In this document: in pieces, positions 46,674 through 55,765 of the stretch
Layout of the letters: every line of letters begins with the position of its first letter
Position numbering within the stretch: position 1 is the first letter of the stretch
From: a virus
Strand: one strand, 5' to 3'
Virus record (IMG/VR): IMGVR_UViG_3300036770_005354
Span: 1 to 64,000 of that record
DNA length: 64,000 bases
Position numbers and translations under genes: made by a program
The notes under the pieces: model-generated
The model's database searches: none
What the model saw: only the letters and a program-made list of their open reading frames with translations
What the model was told of the DNA's origin: nothing

Positions 46674-47114
46674 ATGGATGATTTACAAAAACTGGCGAAG
46701 ATAGCATTTTCAAGTGAATTTAGTTTTTATTTAAAAGCTCATTTTTTTCATTGGAACGTTGAAGGGCCGGATTTTTATCAATATCATAAACTTCTTGGTA
46801 AAATTTATGAAGAAGTCCAAGACAGTATAGACGAGTTTGCTGAAAAAATCAGATCATTAAATACTTATATGCCAGGTAGTTATACTAGATTTAGTATGTT
46901 ATCACAAATTGAAGATGAAACCAAAATATTATCTTCAAGAGAAATGATAGAAGAATTAATTAAAGACAATGAAAAAATGAAAATAATTTTTACTAAATTA
47001 TTTAAACTTTCTGAATCTTTAAATGAGCATGGGTTTAGCGATTTTATTGCAGCTAGAATAGATGCACATGATAAGCATGGTTGGATGTTACGTTCTAGTT
47101 TAAAGAGAGATTAA
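46674..47114 (+). CDS. Dps/ferritin-like protein
   Basis: 146 residues in a four-helix pattern. Ferroxidase-type residues of Dps are present: AHFFHWNVEGPDFYQYH, then DSIDEFAEKIRSL, and a last helix with RIDAHDKHGWMLRSSL. Dps dodecamers store iron and protect DNA. In phages it is found in structural regions and may protect DNA. GATAAATA late promoter upstream. Confidence 0.88.
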   Translation: MDDLQKLAKIAFSSEFSFYLKAHFFHWNVEGPDFYQYHKLLGKIYEEVQDSIDEFAEKIRSLNTYMPGSYTRFSMLSQIEDETKILSSREMIEELIKDNEKMKIIFTKLFKLSESLNEHGFSDFIAARIDAHDKHGWMLRSSLKRD

Positions 47115-47121
47115 TTATAAA

Positions 47122-47874
47122 ATGAAAATATTAGAATTATTTGAACAAACTAATCCTACACTTAGAATAGGTAGCAGAGGTCCAGCAGTTGGTCAAGTAC
47201 AAACATTATTAAAAATAAAATCTGATAACATTTTTGGAAATAATACTAGACAAGCAGTTATAAATTTTCAAAAAAGCAATAACTTAACAGCAGATGGTAT
47301 AGTTGGACCTAATACATGGAGGGCATTATTAACAAGCGGATCAGCGGCACAAGCCCCAGCTACTCAACAACCAGCACAAGAAAAAGAAATTGATAGAATT
47401 GTAAAAAGTGGTCCTGGGTTTATTGATGTAGAAACAGTTGATGGGGATATTCAACGAAGACAAGGAAACGTTAACTGGAGGATGAATAACCCTGGAAACC
47501 TAAGAGATTTTCCGTGGACAAAAAAACAACCTGGATATGTCGGATCAGGAAATGCTGGTGCTAGTGGAACTTTTGCAGTATTTGCTACACCGGAAGATGG
47601 TTTTAATGCTAAGAAACAATTGCTATTTAGTCCATCATCTAAATATGTAAATATGACCATTAAGGATGCTATAACAAGATATGCTCCACCTACAGAAAAC
47701 AATACATTAGCATACATTGATGCAGTAGTAAAAGCAACCAATACCAGCCAAAATACTCCCTTAAATAGATTAACACCACAGCAGCAAAATTTAATGCTTG
47801 ATGCAATTAATCGAATGGAAGGATATAAAGTAGGATCAATTAAAACAATTCAAAAATCTACTGGAACAGCTTAA
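47122..47874 (+). CDS. Peptidoglycan-binding virion-type protein (250 aa)
   Basis: N-terminal MKILELFEQTNPTLRIGS; residues about 15-70 form a PG_binding_1 domain (GQVQTLLKIKSDNIFGNNT, AVINFQKSNNLTADGIVGP). A Pro/Ala/Gln linker follows, then a C-terminal domain (WRMNNPGNLRDFPWTKKQPG, GTFAVFATPEDGFNAKK, AITRYAPPTENNTLAYID) often found with phage lytic proteins. It could act on the wall at entry. Late gene block. Confidence 0.78.
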   Translation: MKILELFEQTNPTLRIGSRGPAVGQVQTLLKIKSDNIFGNNTRQAVINFQKSNNLTADGIVGPNTWRALLTSGSAAQAPATQQPAQEKEIDRIVKSGPGFIDVETVDGDIQRRQGNVNWRMNNPGNLRDFPWTKKQPGYVGSGNAGASGTFAVFATPEDGFNAKKQLLFSPSSKYVNMTIKDAITRYAPPTENNTLAYIDAVVKATNTSQNTPLNRLTPQQQNLMLDAINRMEGYKVGSIKTIQKSTGTA

Positions 47875-47880
47875 TATATT

Positions 47881-48249
47881 ATGAGATTAAAAGAATTCAT
47901 CACAGAAAAAAAGATTGGTAAAATAAAAAAACGCCAACAAAAATCTTCTAGAGGAATACATGTTTATTCTGATGGTGAACGAGCCAGCGGTGATTACACA
48001 GAATATAGATTGGGACTAGCTGTAGCAGGAGCCAATGGAAAAGATCCATTAAAGATTGATTCAAAAAGCTGGTTTGGTAAGAAAAAAGTGACCTTTCCAT
48101 ATTCTGAAGAAGAACAAGAAATGCTAAAACAAGCATATAAAGCTGTTGGAGCGAAATGGAAAGATATTAATCACGGTGATTTAAATAGTGAAGAGTTAGA
48201 TAACACCAACACTGTAAGTCCCGTTTCAAATTGGATGGGTAAAAAATGA
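47881..48249 (+). CDS. Conserved structural-region protein (122 aa)
   Basis: MRLKEFITEKKIGKIKKRQQ, then GIHVYSDGERASGDYTEYRL, DPLKIDSKSWFGKKK and EMLKQAYKAVGAKWKDIN and DNTNTVSPV: a well conserved aquatic T4-like phage family of unknown function with a CTS-like N-terminus. Overlaps downstream as ATGA. Confidence 0.75.
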   Translation: MRLKEFITEKKIGKIKKRQQKSSRGIHVYSDGERASGDYTEYRLGLAVAGANGKDPLKIDSKSWFGKKKVTFPYSEEEQEMLKQAYKAVGAKWKDINHGDLNSEELDNTNTVSPVSNWMGKK

Positions 48250-49715
48250 ACAAAGAATTTAAAAAAGTATCTGGAAAATCTGAAACAAGATATATCCTTG
48301 AAACAGCATCCGCTGGCGGCACATCTTCTGGTGATGTGGGATCAGTTGCGTCTAATTTAGGAATGATTAAACGCAGAGTACAAGAATTAAAAAAAACTGT
48401 AAAAGTTCCAACAAAACCTCCTAGAAATCCAGTTGGCATGGGGTCTACTCCCGGTAGAGGAACACAGAAACATACTAGGTCAGATAGAAAAAACGAAAAA
48501 GATTCTAAAAAAATTTTTGAATTAGATGATGATAATAGTAAAATTTTCATTAAATTCAGACTATCCGAAATGCCAAATGAAGAAACTAGAATAATAATGT
48601 TTGGTGGCCCTGGTAATAAGCCTAAAGATATAAAACGTCAAGATTCTATTTTTAGTCCAGTTAATATAGATTATAAAGATACAGATGATTCCATTCTTAA
48701 AATTAAAAATGTATTATCTGAACTTGAAATTGGCGAGAAATCAAAAATTTTTATAGATATACCATCATACTTAAGTGATATTTTAGAAGACATTAAAGAT
48801 GCGATTGAAACCGAAATTATAGACGATAATAAAAATATAGAACTATTCAGAAAACCTAATATAGATAATGGTCTGAAAAAAGATGATGAAGAAGATAGTT
48901 TACATTATTTAATGACTCATCCAAAAAGTCAGATTGATATCGGTAGTAAAGATAAAAAATCACCGGACACAACTACTGATACTGATAATGATGTCACCAC
49001 TCAAGAGTTACCAAAAACTGATGGTAATAATTTAATTATACCAACTACAATACAAGGAAATAGATTTATTAAACAATTAGTTAGTGACGGAATATTAAAT
49101 TCAAATGATATAAAACTTATAGGTAATACTTTATATATTTCTAAAAATGATTTTAATACTGTTAAACAAGAACTTAAAAACAGAAATTTAAAAGATATTG
49201 AAATACATAAATTTTTTCCAGTTAAAAAATTTATGAGAGAGAACAAAGAACAAGACCATGAAATAAGTATGGCTTCAAGTGAATTGAAAAGTATAATGGC
49301 TGATGCCAAAAAAATATTAGCTAAAATAAAAAAATATAAAGAATCTGAAGGTATAATGGCATGGCAGCAAAGTAAAATAACAAAATCTGCCGATTATATG
49401 AATAGTGTAAATCAAAGTCTTGATGAAAATACATCTTCAATTTTAAAAAAAAAAGTAGAAAATGAAATAAAAGAAGATCTTCGTAAATGGTTTAAAGAAA
49501 AATGGGTTCGTTTTGGACCAGATGGTAAAATACGAGGAGATTGTGCAAGAGGATCAAGTAGTGAAGGTAAACCAAAGTGTTTACCACAAAGTAAAGCACA
49601 TTCTTTAGGCAAAAAAGGCAGAGCAAGTTCTGCTTCTAGAAAAAGAAGAGAAGATCCCAATCCAGAACGCAAAGGTTCTGCGATAAATGTTGCAACAAAA
49701 AAGAAAACAAGTTAA
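48246..49715 (+). CDS. Large late-region protein with a basic conserved C-terminus (489 aa)
   Basis: The N-terminal 90 residues are Ser/Gly/Lys-rich; the middle is acidic and probably disordered, with a linker of Asp/Thr repeats. A helical segment (SSELKSIMADAKKILAKIKK) precedes a conserved basic tail: LRKWFKEKWVRFGPDGKIRG, DCARGSSSEGKPKCLPQSK and KRREDPNPERKGSAINVATK. That tail module occurs on several phage virion proteins. Not an enzyme as far as visible. Confidence 0.7.
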   Translation: MNKEFKKVSGKSETRYILETASAGGTSSGDVGSVASNLGMIKRRVQELKKTVKVPTKPPRNPVGMGSTPGRGTQKHTRSDRKNEKDSKKIFELDDDNSKIFIKFRLSEMPNEETRIIMFGGPGNKPKDIKRQDSIFSPVNIDYKDTDDSILKIKNVLSELEIGEKSKIFIDIPSYLSDILEDIKDAIETEIIDDNKNIELFRKPNIDNGLKKDDEEDSLHYLMTHPKSQIDIGSKDKKSPDTTTDTDNDVTTQELPKTDGNNLIIPTTIQGNRFIKQLVSDGILNSNDIKLIGNTLYISKNDFNTVKQELKNRNLKDIEIHKFFPVKKFMRENKEQDHEISMASSELKSIMADAKKILAKIKKYKESEGIMAWQQSKITKSADYMNSVNQSLDENTSSILKKKVENEIKEDLRKWFKEKWVRFGPDGKIRGDCARGSSSEGKPKCLPQSKAHSLGKKGRASSASRKRREDPNPERKGSAINVATKKKTS

Positions 49716-49741
49716 AATACATCACCTGCCAAGGAACAAAT

Positions 49742-51070
49742 ATGAAAAATAATCAATCTTTAAAAAGCAGAAAATGCCCAGAATGTGGCGGTCCATTATT
49801 TTCAGAGTCAGTAATGATGGAAAAAAAGGATGCATGTTATTATAAAGTAAAAAGTAGATATAAAGTGTGGCCAAGCGCATATGCTTGTGTTCCAGAAGAA
49901 ACATCAAAAGCGTTAACTAAAGAAGGATGGAAAAAAGTAGACGAATTAAATATAGGCGATAACATTTTAACTTATAATATGCAAAAAGATGTTATGGAAT
50001 TTAAACCAATAACAAATTTGCATCGTTACAAAAATGCCGAAACCAATGTAATTAGAAGCGGTAATACTGGATTTGTTTTTGAATGTACCCCGAATCATAA
50101 ATGGGTAATAAAATTTCCTGAACAAAAAACTTCTAAAATAGGAAAATATGAAAAAACTAATAATATGGCATTATTAGAATCTACTGACATGATTGATTTC
50201 AAGCATAAAAAACATTTAGTAGTTACTGCACCATATGAAGGTGGGGAATCGATACGAAAAGATAAAATATTTAAATATGGTGATAATTGGATAAAATATA
50301 TTTTAGATATATCACCAGAACAACGTCAAAGTTGGTTATTTAGCGCAATTGTTTATGATGGAAACCAATGTAAAGCTAGACGTCTTACTGAAAATAATAA
50401 CAGTATAAGTAATCTGGATTGGGAATATAGTGGAAATTATGGCAAGCAATCTTTTAATTTTAAGCAAAAAGATGTAGAACATCGTAATGCTTTTATTTTA
50501 GCTGCATTTTTAAACGGTGGAACTGTTACTTGGAAAGAATATTATAATCATGAGATTTATTCATGTTATTATGTAAGCAATAAAAGATATAAAAATTTAA
50601 CTAACTTCAAGATTATTAAAGAAAATAAAACTGACGTATGGTGCCCAGAAACAGAAAATGGTACTTGGGTAATGATGCAAGAAACTGATGGATGTGGAAT
50701 TATTACAATTACTGGAAATAGTGGAGCATTAGTTAAATGCAGGAAAAAAGGATCTAAAAACTGGGGAGCTAAAAAAGAAAATATGAACTACACTAATATA
50801 CAAGAAAATGAAACAGTTGATCAAGAAGCTCTTGATAAAAAGAATCTAAATTTTATTAAAAAATTAGCTGGTGCAGATTATAAACCCGATAATACTTTAT
50901 CAGATTCTGATAAACAACAAATGTTAGCTACAGCTTTGCAACAACCTGAAATGACGGCAGATCCAAAAAATATTATAAAGTTTGTACTAAGTATTGGTTA
51001 CGATATTGAATCAGTTTTAGCTTCTATACCTCCGGGAATGGATTTATCTAAAGACTTGCCAAAAAAATAA
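49742..51070 (+). CDS. Cys-rich conserved virion-region protein carrying an intein
   Basis: 442 residues before splicing. The N-extein (1-48) has CPECGG and KDACYYKVKSRYKVWPSAYA; the C-extein resumes at Ser327 with SGALVKCRKKGSKNWG. Joined, these give the YKVWPSAYA-SGALVKCRK core of a widespread phage protein, so the intein removes itself to restore it. The C-terminal part of the extein is helical (LDKKNLNFIKKLAGADY, ALQQPEMTADPKN). AAGGA ribosome-binding site. Confidence 0.88.
   Translation: MKNNQSLKSRKCPECGGPLFSESVMMEKKDACYYKVKSRYKVWPSAYACVPEETSKALTKEGWKKVDELNIGDNILTYNMQKDVMEFKPITNLHRYKNAETNVIRSGNTGFVFECTPNHKWVIKFPEQKTSKIGKYEKTNNMALLESTDMIDFKHKKHLVVTAPYEGGESIRKDKIFKYGDNWIKYILDISPEQRQSWLFSAIVYDGNQCKARRLTENNNSISNLDWEYSGNYGKQSFNFKQKDVEHRNAFILAAFLNGGTVTWKEYYNHEIYSCYYVSNKRYKNLTNFKIIKENKTDVWCPETENGTWVMMQETDGCGIITITGNSGALVKCRKKGSKNWGAKKENMNYTNIQENETVDQEALDKKNLNFIKKLAGADYKPDNTLSDSDKQQMLATALQQPEMTADPKNIIKFVLSIGYDIESVLASIPPGMDLSKDLPKK
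49886..50719 (+). mobile_element. Intein inside the Cys-rich protein (278 aa)
   Basis: Runs from Cys49 (block A: CVPEETSKALTKEGWKKVDE, LNIGDNILTYN) through block B (CTPNHKW, with Thr116 and His119) to block F/G (VWCPETENGTWV, GIITITGN), ending at Asn326 with Ser327 as +1. The penultimate residue is Gly, not the usual His. A segment of about 150 residues between blocks B and F may be a degenerate or atypical endonuclease domain; LAGLIDADG motifs are not visible. Confidence 0.88.
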
Positions 51071-51102
51071 TTTAATAGAATTCATCAACATTTTTATAAT
51101 GT

Positions 51103-51135
51103 GAGAAGCTACGAGTACTTGTATCATAGCTTCTC
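51103..51135. promoter_or_regulatory. 9-bp inverted repeat flanking the dsbA -35
   Basis: GAGAAGCTA (51103-51111) and TAGCTTCTC (51127-51135) with a 15-base gap. The arms flank the -35 (51119-51124) and fall in the spacer. No T-tract follows, so an operator is more likely than a terminator. Confidence 0.5.
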
Positions 51136-51147
51136 ATGTAGTATAAT
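51119..51147 (+). promoter_or_regulatory. Sigma70-like promoter (TTGTAT-N17-TATAAT)
   Basis: Perfect -10 at 51142-51147, 17 bp after a partial -35. The leader to ATG 51167 is about 13 bases with AAAGGAG. Confidence 0.7.
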
Positions 51148-51166
51148 ATTTGGCAAAGGAGTTTTT

Positions 51167-51439
51167 ATGAGCAAAGCATATGGCGCACCAGAACAAGCAA
51201 AAATCAAACAAATAATCGCAGAAGGCGTAACTGTCATGCGAGAAATTCAGGATTTAACTGAAGGGCTAAATGAAACAATTAAAGCAGTTTCAGAAGAACT
51301 GGAAGTAAAACCAAGTATAATTAGAAAAGCGATAAGAATTGCATTGAAAGATCAATGGGATCAAGTATTTCGTGAATTTGATGATTTGGAGACTATCGTT
51401 GATATTAGTGGTCATGCGCATATTAGAAAAGAAGATTGA
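51167..51439 (+). CDS. dsbA: DsbA-like double-stranded DNA-binding protein
   Basis: 90 residues, helical: MSKAYGAPEQAKIKQIIAEG, LNETIKAVSEELEVKPSII, RKAIRIALKDQWDQVF. It matches T4-like DsbA, which binds DNA near late promoters. AAAGGAG before ATG 51167, promoter at 51119. Ends four bases before the methyltransferase-like ATG. Confidence 0.82.
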   Translation: MSKAYGAPEQAKIKQIIAEGVTVMREIQDLTEGLNETIKAVSEELEVKPSIIRKAIRIALKDQWDQVFREFDDLETIVDISGHAHIRKED

Positions 51440-51441
51440 AT

Positions 51442-52059
51442 ATGCCTACATCCCTTTCAGCTTTTAATAAAGAAGTTATAGACCATATAACAGCATTAAA
51501 ACCAAAAACTGTATTAGACGTAGGTCCAGGCCAAGGTAAATATAAAAATATAATTAATTCAGTAAGTTCTGAAATTGTATGTGATGCAGTTGAACCTGTT
51601 GAAAAATATATTACTGATTATGATTTAAAATCAAAATATAGAAATGTTTTTTATCAAGATATAATTGATTTTGTTAAAACAGATAGAACACATCATTATG
51701 ATTTATGTATCATGGGTGATATATTAGAACATTTGTTTTTAAACGAAGCTATGAATGTAATTGATGCACTTGCATATAAATGTAAACATTTAATTATTAT
51801 CTGGCCAACAAACTTACCACAAGATGTTGAGTTTGACTCTTATTACGAAATGCATAAAAGTAATTTCACGTTAAGTGATATTGCTAGATTCAATATTCAA
51901 GTTTATAAAAAAACTTTTGGATTCTATCGAAATAGATTACCAGTTGAACTTCATTATGCTTTAATAGCGGGTCACACAACTGCACACGATGAAATTTTAA
52001 GAAAATTAATTATAAACAACGACGGATATGTCATTGGTGTCGAAAACGAAAACTGTTAA
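51442..52059 (+). CDS. SAM-dependent methyltransferase-like protein
   Basis: 205 residues from ATG 51442. Motif I VLDVGPGQGKY, an acidic strand end (CDAVEPVEKY), and motif IV YDLCIMGDILEHL fit the Rossmann-like class I methyltransferase fold. The substrate is unknown. Sits between dsbA and DNA polymerase, two bases before the polymerase ATG. Confidence 0.78.
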   Translation: MPTSLSAFNKEVIDHITALKPKTVLDVGPGQGKYKNIINSVSSEIVCDAVEPVEKYITDYDLKSKYRNVFYQDIIDFVKTDRTHHYDLCIMGDILEHLFLNEAMNVIDALAYKCKHLIIIWPTNLPQDVEFDSYYEMHKSNFTLSDIARFNIQVYKKTFGFYRNRLPVELHYALIAGHTTAHDEILRKLIINNDGYVIGVENENC

Positions 52060-52061
52060 CT

Positions 52062-54761
52062 ATGAGTTATGTTGATGCAATTTGGGATAAGCAAAAAGAT
52101 TTAGTCCATGTAGTAGAAAGAGATCCCAAAAAAGGAAGAGTTTATAATACTTATCCAGCAAAATACTGTTTTTATTATGAAAATGACAAAGGTAAGTATA
52201 GATCCATTTTTGGAAAAAAGTTAGATAAAGTATCAACTACTTCCTATAAGGATTTCAAAAAAGAAGAAAGAATAAAAAATAATTATAAACTATACGAGAG
52301 TGATCTATCTGCAATTTCAAGATGTTTAGAAGAAAATTATTTAGGTAAAGAACCACCAAACCTTAATGTATGTTTTTTTGACATTGAGGTTGACTTTGAT
52401 CCAGATCGGGGTTATGCATCACCTGAAGATGCATTTATGCCAATAAATGCAATATCTTTATATATGCAACATTTAGATGCATTAATAACATTGGCAATTC
52501 CACCTAAAACATTGACACTTGAACAAGCAGTTGAATTAACCAAAGATTTTCCAAATACTTATATATTTGAAGAAGAAAGGGATCTTATTGATACTTTTCT
52601 TCAGTTAATCGAAGATGTAGATGTATTAAGTGGATGGAATAGCACAGGTTTTGATATCCCTTATACAGTACATAGAACTATTAAATCTCTAGGTAAAGAT
52701 TATACTAGAAAATTTTGCTTATGGGATTATTATCCCGTAAAAAAAGAATATGAAAAGTATGGAAAACATGCGGTTACCTATACGTTAGTTGGTAGAGTCC
52801 ATCTAGATAGTCTAGAACTATACAGAAAATATACGTATGAAGAAAGACCTAGTTTTAGTCTAGATTCAATTGCTGAATTTGAATTGGGAGAACGAAAGAC
52901 TGAATATGAAGGTTCTTTGGATCAGTTATATAACAACGATTTCAAAAAATTTATTGAATATAATAGACAAGACGTAACTCTTCTAAACAAGTTGGATAAA
53001 AAGTTGAAATTTTTAAGCTTAGCTAATTCAATTGCTCATGAAAATACAGTATTGTTACCGAAGGTACTTGGTGCAGTAGCAGTAACTGAACAAGCAATTA
53101 TCAATGAAGCGCATTATAGAGGATTAATTGTACCATCAAGAATTAGAACAAATGATCAAGAGGTAGATGATGAAGATAAAGAAGATGACATCGAAGATAA
53201 AGCCGCAGGAGCGTATGTAGCATATCCTAAAAAAGGATTACATGATTGGATTGGTTCTGTTGATATTAATAGTCTATACCCAAGTGTTATTAGAGCATTA
53301 AACATGGGTCCTGAAACTATTGTTGGTCAGCTAAATCAAGAAAAAACTGAAGCATATATAAAATTTCAAATGAGAGAGGGTAAAAAATTCGCCGCCGCAT
53401 GGGAAGGATTATTTGGCAGTTTTGAATATGAATCAGTTATGAATAAAGAAATAGGAACTGAAATTGAAATAAATTGGGAGAATGGATCAAGTCAAACATT
53501 TTCAGCTGCTGAAGTATATCAAATAATATTTGAAAGTAACAAACCGTGGATGTTATCTGCCAACGGTACTATATTTTCTTATGAGAACGAAGGAGTTATC
53601 CCGGGACTTCTAAAAAAATGGTACGTTGAAAGAAAGGAACTACAAGCTAAACTTAAAATTTCAAAAGAGAATGGAAACTCTCAAGAAGAGGAATATTGGG
53701 ATAAAAGACAATTAGTAAAAAAAATTAACTTGAACTCATTATATGGAGCTATTCTTAATGCAGGATGTCGTTTTTATGATAAGAGAATTGGTCAATCAAC
53801 TACACTTACTGGTAGACAAATTGTCAAACACATGAATTCAAAAATTAATGAAATTATATGTGGAGATTATGATCATACTGGAAAATCAGTAATTTATTCT
53901 GACACTGATAGTTGTTATTTTTCAGCATATCCAATTTTAAAAGATGATATCAATAGTAAAAAAATAGAATGGGATGGTGAAATTGCAATTAAGTTGTATA
54001 ATGCTGTTGCAGATAATGTAAATTCCTCATTTTCTGATTTTATGTTAAATCAATTCCATTGTCCACCAAGTAGAGGAGAAGTTATTAAAGCTGGCCGGGA
54101 AATAGTGGCATCAAAAGGTCTGTTCATAACCAAAAAAAGATACGCTGTTCTTTATTATGATAAAGATGGCAAACGTTATGATATTGACGGTTCTCCCGGT
54201 AAAATTAAAGCAATGGGCCTAGATCTAAAAAGAAGTGATACTCCTGATTACATGCAGAATTTTTTAAGCTCAATTTTGAAAAAAATTCTTACTGGCAGTA
54301 AAGAGCATGAAATTGTAGAACTTATAAAAAGCTTCAGAGCAGAATTTAGAAAAAAACCAGGTTGGGAGAAAGGAACTCCAAAAAGAGTTAATAATATCAC
54401 TGCATTAGCAAAAAAAGAGAGTGACTTAGGAAAAGCAAATTTACCTGGTCATGTTAGAGCATCTTTAAATTGGAATACCCTAAAAAAATTAAACAATGAT
54501 AGATACTCATTAAATATTACTGATGGTTCAAAAATTATAGTTTGCAAAATAAAAGATAATCAGTTAGGATACACATCAGTAGCATATCCTATAGATGATT
54601 TGAGATTACCAGAGTGGTTTAAGAAACTACCATTTGACCATGAAGCTATGGAAGAAGCCATCATTGATAAAAAATTAGACAATTTGATAGGTATATTAAA
54701 TTGGTCGATAAAAAATACACAAGAAAATAACACATTTAGCAACATTTTTGAATTTGTATAA
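52062..54761 (+). CDS. Family B DNA polymerase (T4 gp43-like)
   Basis: 899 residues. 3'-5' exonuclease motifs: FFDIEVDFD (Exo I near residue 107), SGWNSTGFDIPY (Exo II) and IEYNRQDV (Exo III). Polymerase motifs: DINSLYPSVIR (A, near 401), KKINLNSLYGAILN (B), YSDTDSCYFS (C, near 612). Length matches T4 gp43, and no intein is present. Replicative polymerase working with the sliding clamp immediately downstream. Confidence 0.97.
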   Translation: MSYVDAIWDKQKDLVHVVERDPKKGRVYNTYPAKYCFYYENDKGKYRSIFGKKLDKVSTTSYKDFKKEERIKNNYKLYESDLSAISRCLEENYLGKEPPNLNVCFFDIEVDFDPDRGYASPEDAFMPINAISLYMQHLDALITLAIPPKTLTLEQAVELTKDFPNTYIFEEERDLIDTFLQLIEDVDVLSGWNSTGFDIPYTVHRTIKSLGKDYTRKFCLWDYYPVKKEYEKYGKHAVTYTLVGRVHLDSLELYRKYTYEERPSFSLDSIAEFELGERKTEYEGSLDQLYNNDFKKFIEYNRQDVTLLNKLDKKLKFLSLANSIAHENTVLLPKVLGAVAVTEQAIINEAHYRGLIVPSRIRTNDQEVDDEDKEDDIEDKAAGAYVAYPKKGLHDWIGSVDINSLYPSVIRALNMGPETIVGQLNQEKTEAYIKFQMREGKKFAAAWEGLFGSFEYESVMNKEIGTEIEINWENGSSQTFSAAEVYQIIFESNKPWMLSANGTIFSYENEGVIPGLLKKWYVERKELQAKLKISKENGNSQEEEYWDKRQLVKKINLNSLYGAILNAGCRFYDKRIGQSTTLTGRQIVKHMNSKINEIICGDYDHTGKSVIYSDTDSCYFSAYPILKDDINSKKIEWDGEIAIKLYNAVADNVNSSFSDFMLNQFHCPPSRGEVIKAGREIVASKGLFITKKRYAVLYYDKDGKRYDIDGSPGKIKAMGLDLKRSDTPDYMQNFLSSILKKILTGSKEHEIVELIKSFRAEFRKKPGWEKGTPKRVNNITALAKKESDLGKANLPGHVRASLNWNTLKKLNNDRYSLNITDGSKIIVCKIKDNQLGYTSVAYPIDDLRLPEWFKKLPFDHEAMEEAIIDKKLDNLIGILNWSIKNTQENNTFSNIFEFV

Positions 54762-54764
54762 TTT

Positions 54765-55496
54765 ATGAAACAAATATTAGACGATATAGTACAGCACACG
54801 CATTTAATGGGTTTATTTCCTGCCTTAAAAATTCACACCAATGAAAATAATGAAACTATTATTGAATCAATGGCGGAAGATAAAAGTGTAGTATTACAAG
54901 CAATTACCAATTCACCCATTCCAGATTTTAACTATACATTTGGAATGGGTAATATAGAAAAATTAAATACATTACTTAAGTGCCCAGAATATAAAGACGA
55001 TCCAATAATAAAAGTTATCAAATCTGACAAAGATGATCAAAAATTACCAATAGCAATTGAATTTAATAATAAAAATAATGATTTTAAAAATCATTATAGA
55101 TTAATGAATACTGAAATAATTAATGAAAAATTAAAATCAATAAGATTAAAACAAATATATTGGGAAATTGATTTTGAACCATCCGATACAAGTATGCAAA
55201 AATTCAAATATCAAGTAGCGTTGAATAATCAAGAAAAGAATTTTAGTGTTACAACCACAGCAGGAAATTTAATATTTAATTTTGGTGATCAAGGTTCTTA
55301 CTACGGCTCATACATTTTTGAAAAAAATGTTAGTAAAAAATTAAGAAACAAATTTTCATGGCCAATTTCACAAACTTTATCTTTGTTTAACTTACCAGGA
55401 AGTAAAAAAATAAAATTTTCCAATGAAGGCGCAATGATGATCACTGTAACAAGTAATCATGCAGTTTATAATTATATATTGCCAGCGAGAGCTTGA
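54765..55496 (+). CDS. Sliding clamp (T4 gp45-like)
   Basis: 243 residues. Clamp-type repeat structure with FGMGNIEKLNTLLK in the first half and the later GNLIFNFGDQGSYYGSYIF strands, ending in VTSNHAVYNYILPA. T4 gp45 also couples replication to late transcription through the gp33/gp55 system, consistent with the late-promoter motif here. Three bases after the polymerase stop. Confidence 0.88.
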   Translation: MKQILDDIVQHTHLMGLFPALKIHTNENNETIIESMAEDKSVVLQAITNSPIPDFNYTFGMGNIEKLNTLLKCPEYKDDPIIKVIKSDKDDQKLPIAIEFNNKNNDFKNHYRLMNTEIINEKLKSIRLKQIYWEIDFEPSDTSMQKFKYQVALNNQEKNFSVTTTAGNLIFNFGDQGSYYGSYIFEKNVSKKLRNKFSWPISQTLSLFNLPGSKKIKFSNEGAMMITVTSNHAVYNYILPARA

Positions 55497-55521
55497 CATC
55501 TATAACAAGCAGTGCTAAAAT
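55493..55521 (+). promoter_or_regulatory. Sigma70-like promoter (TTGACA-N17-TAAAAT)
   Basis: -35 at 55493-55498 (overlapping the clamp stop) and -10 at 55516-55521 with TGC extended -10. A dyad TGCTA-AAA-TAGCA (55513-55525) covers the -10. Confidence 0.8.
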
Positions 55522-55525
55522 AGCA

Positions 55526-55542
55526 TCACCTACGCAAGGTGA
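55526..55542 (+). promoter_or_regulatory. 5'-terminal leader hairpin
   Basis: TCACCT and AGGTGA form a 6-bp stem with loop ACGCA; the predicted start near 55528 places it at the extreme 5' end of the transcript, before a 58-base leader. Confidence 0.45.
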
Positions 55543-55585
55543 AATTTTTAAAATTCTAAACAACATTTAAAGGAAATATTCAAAC

Positions 55586-55765
55586 ATGGCACAGCCAAAA
55601 TTCATTGAAAAGCATCTTCGTATGAAGCCCGAAGTTTCTAAAATTTTTGATGACATTGAAAATTATAAAGAATATTGTAGAGACAATATGCTCAAGTTCG
55701 ATGAGCGAGATCTATACAAGTCAGAACAATATAAAAAGTTTGAAAAAGAACTTAGGAATAGATAA
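55586..55765 (+). CDS. Small helical protein behind its own promoter (59 aa)
   Basis: ATG 55586 with AAAGGA upstream. Product MAQPKFIEKHLRMKPEVSKI then charged helices (YCRDNMLKFDERDLYKSEQY) ending RNR. Its stop abuts the next ATG. No family recognised, but promoter and leader suggest a specifically regulated early gene. Confidence 0.7.
   Translation: MAQPKFIEKHLRMKPEVSKIFDDIENYKEYCRDNMLKFDERDLYKSEQYKKFEKELRNR

Noticed and set aside
52062-54761. An intein in the DNA polymerase, a common site in phages
   Set aside because: The A, B and C motifs are uninterrupted and the length is that of intein-free T4-like enzymes.
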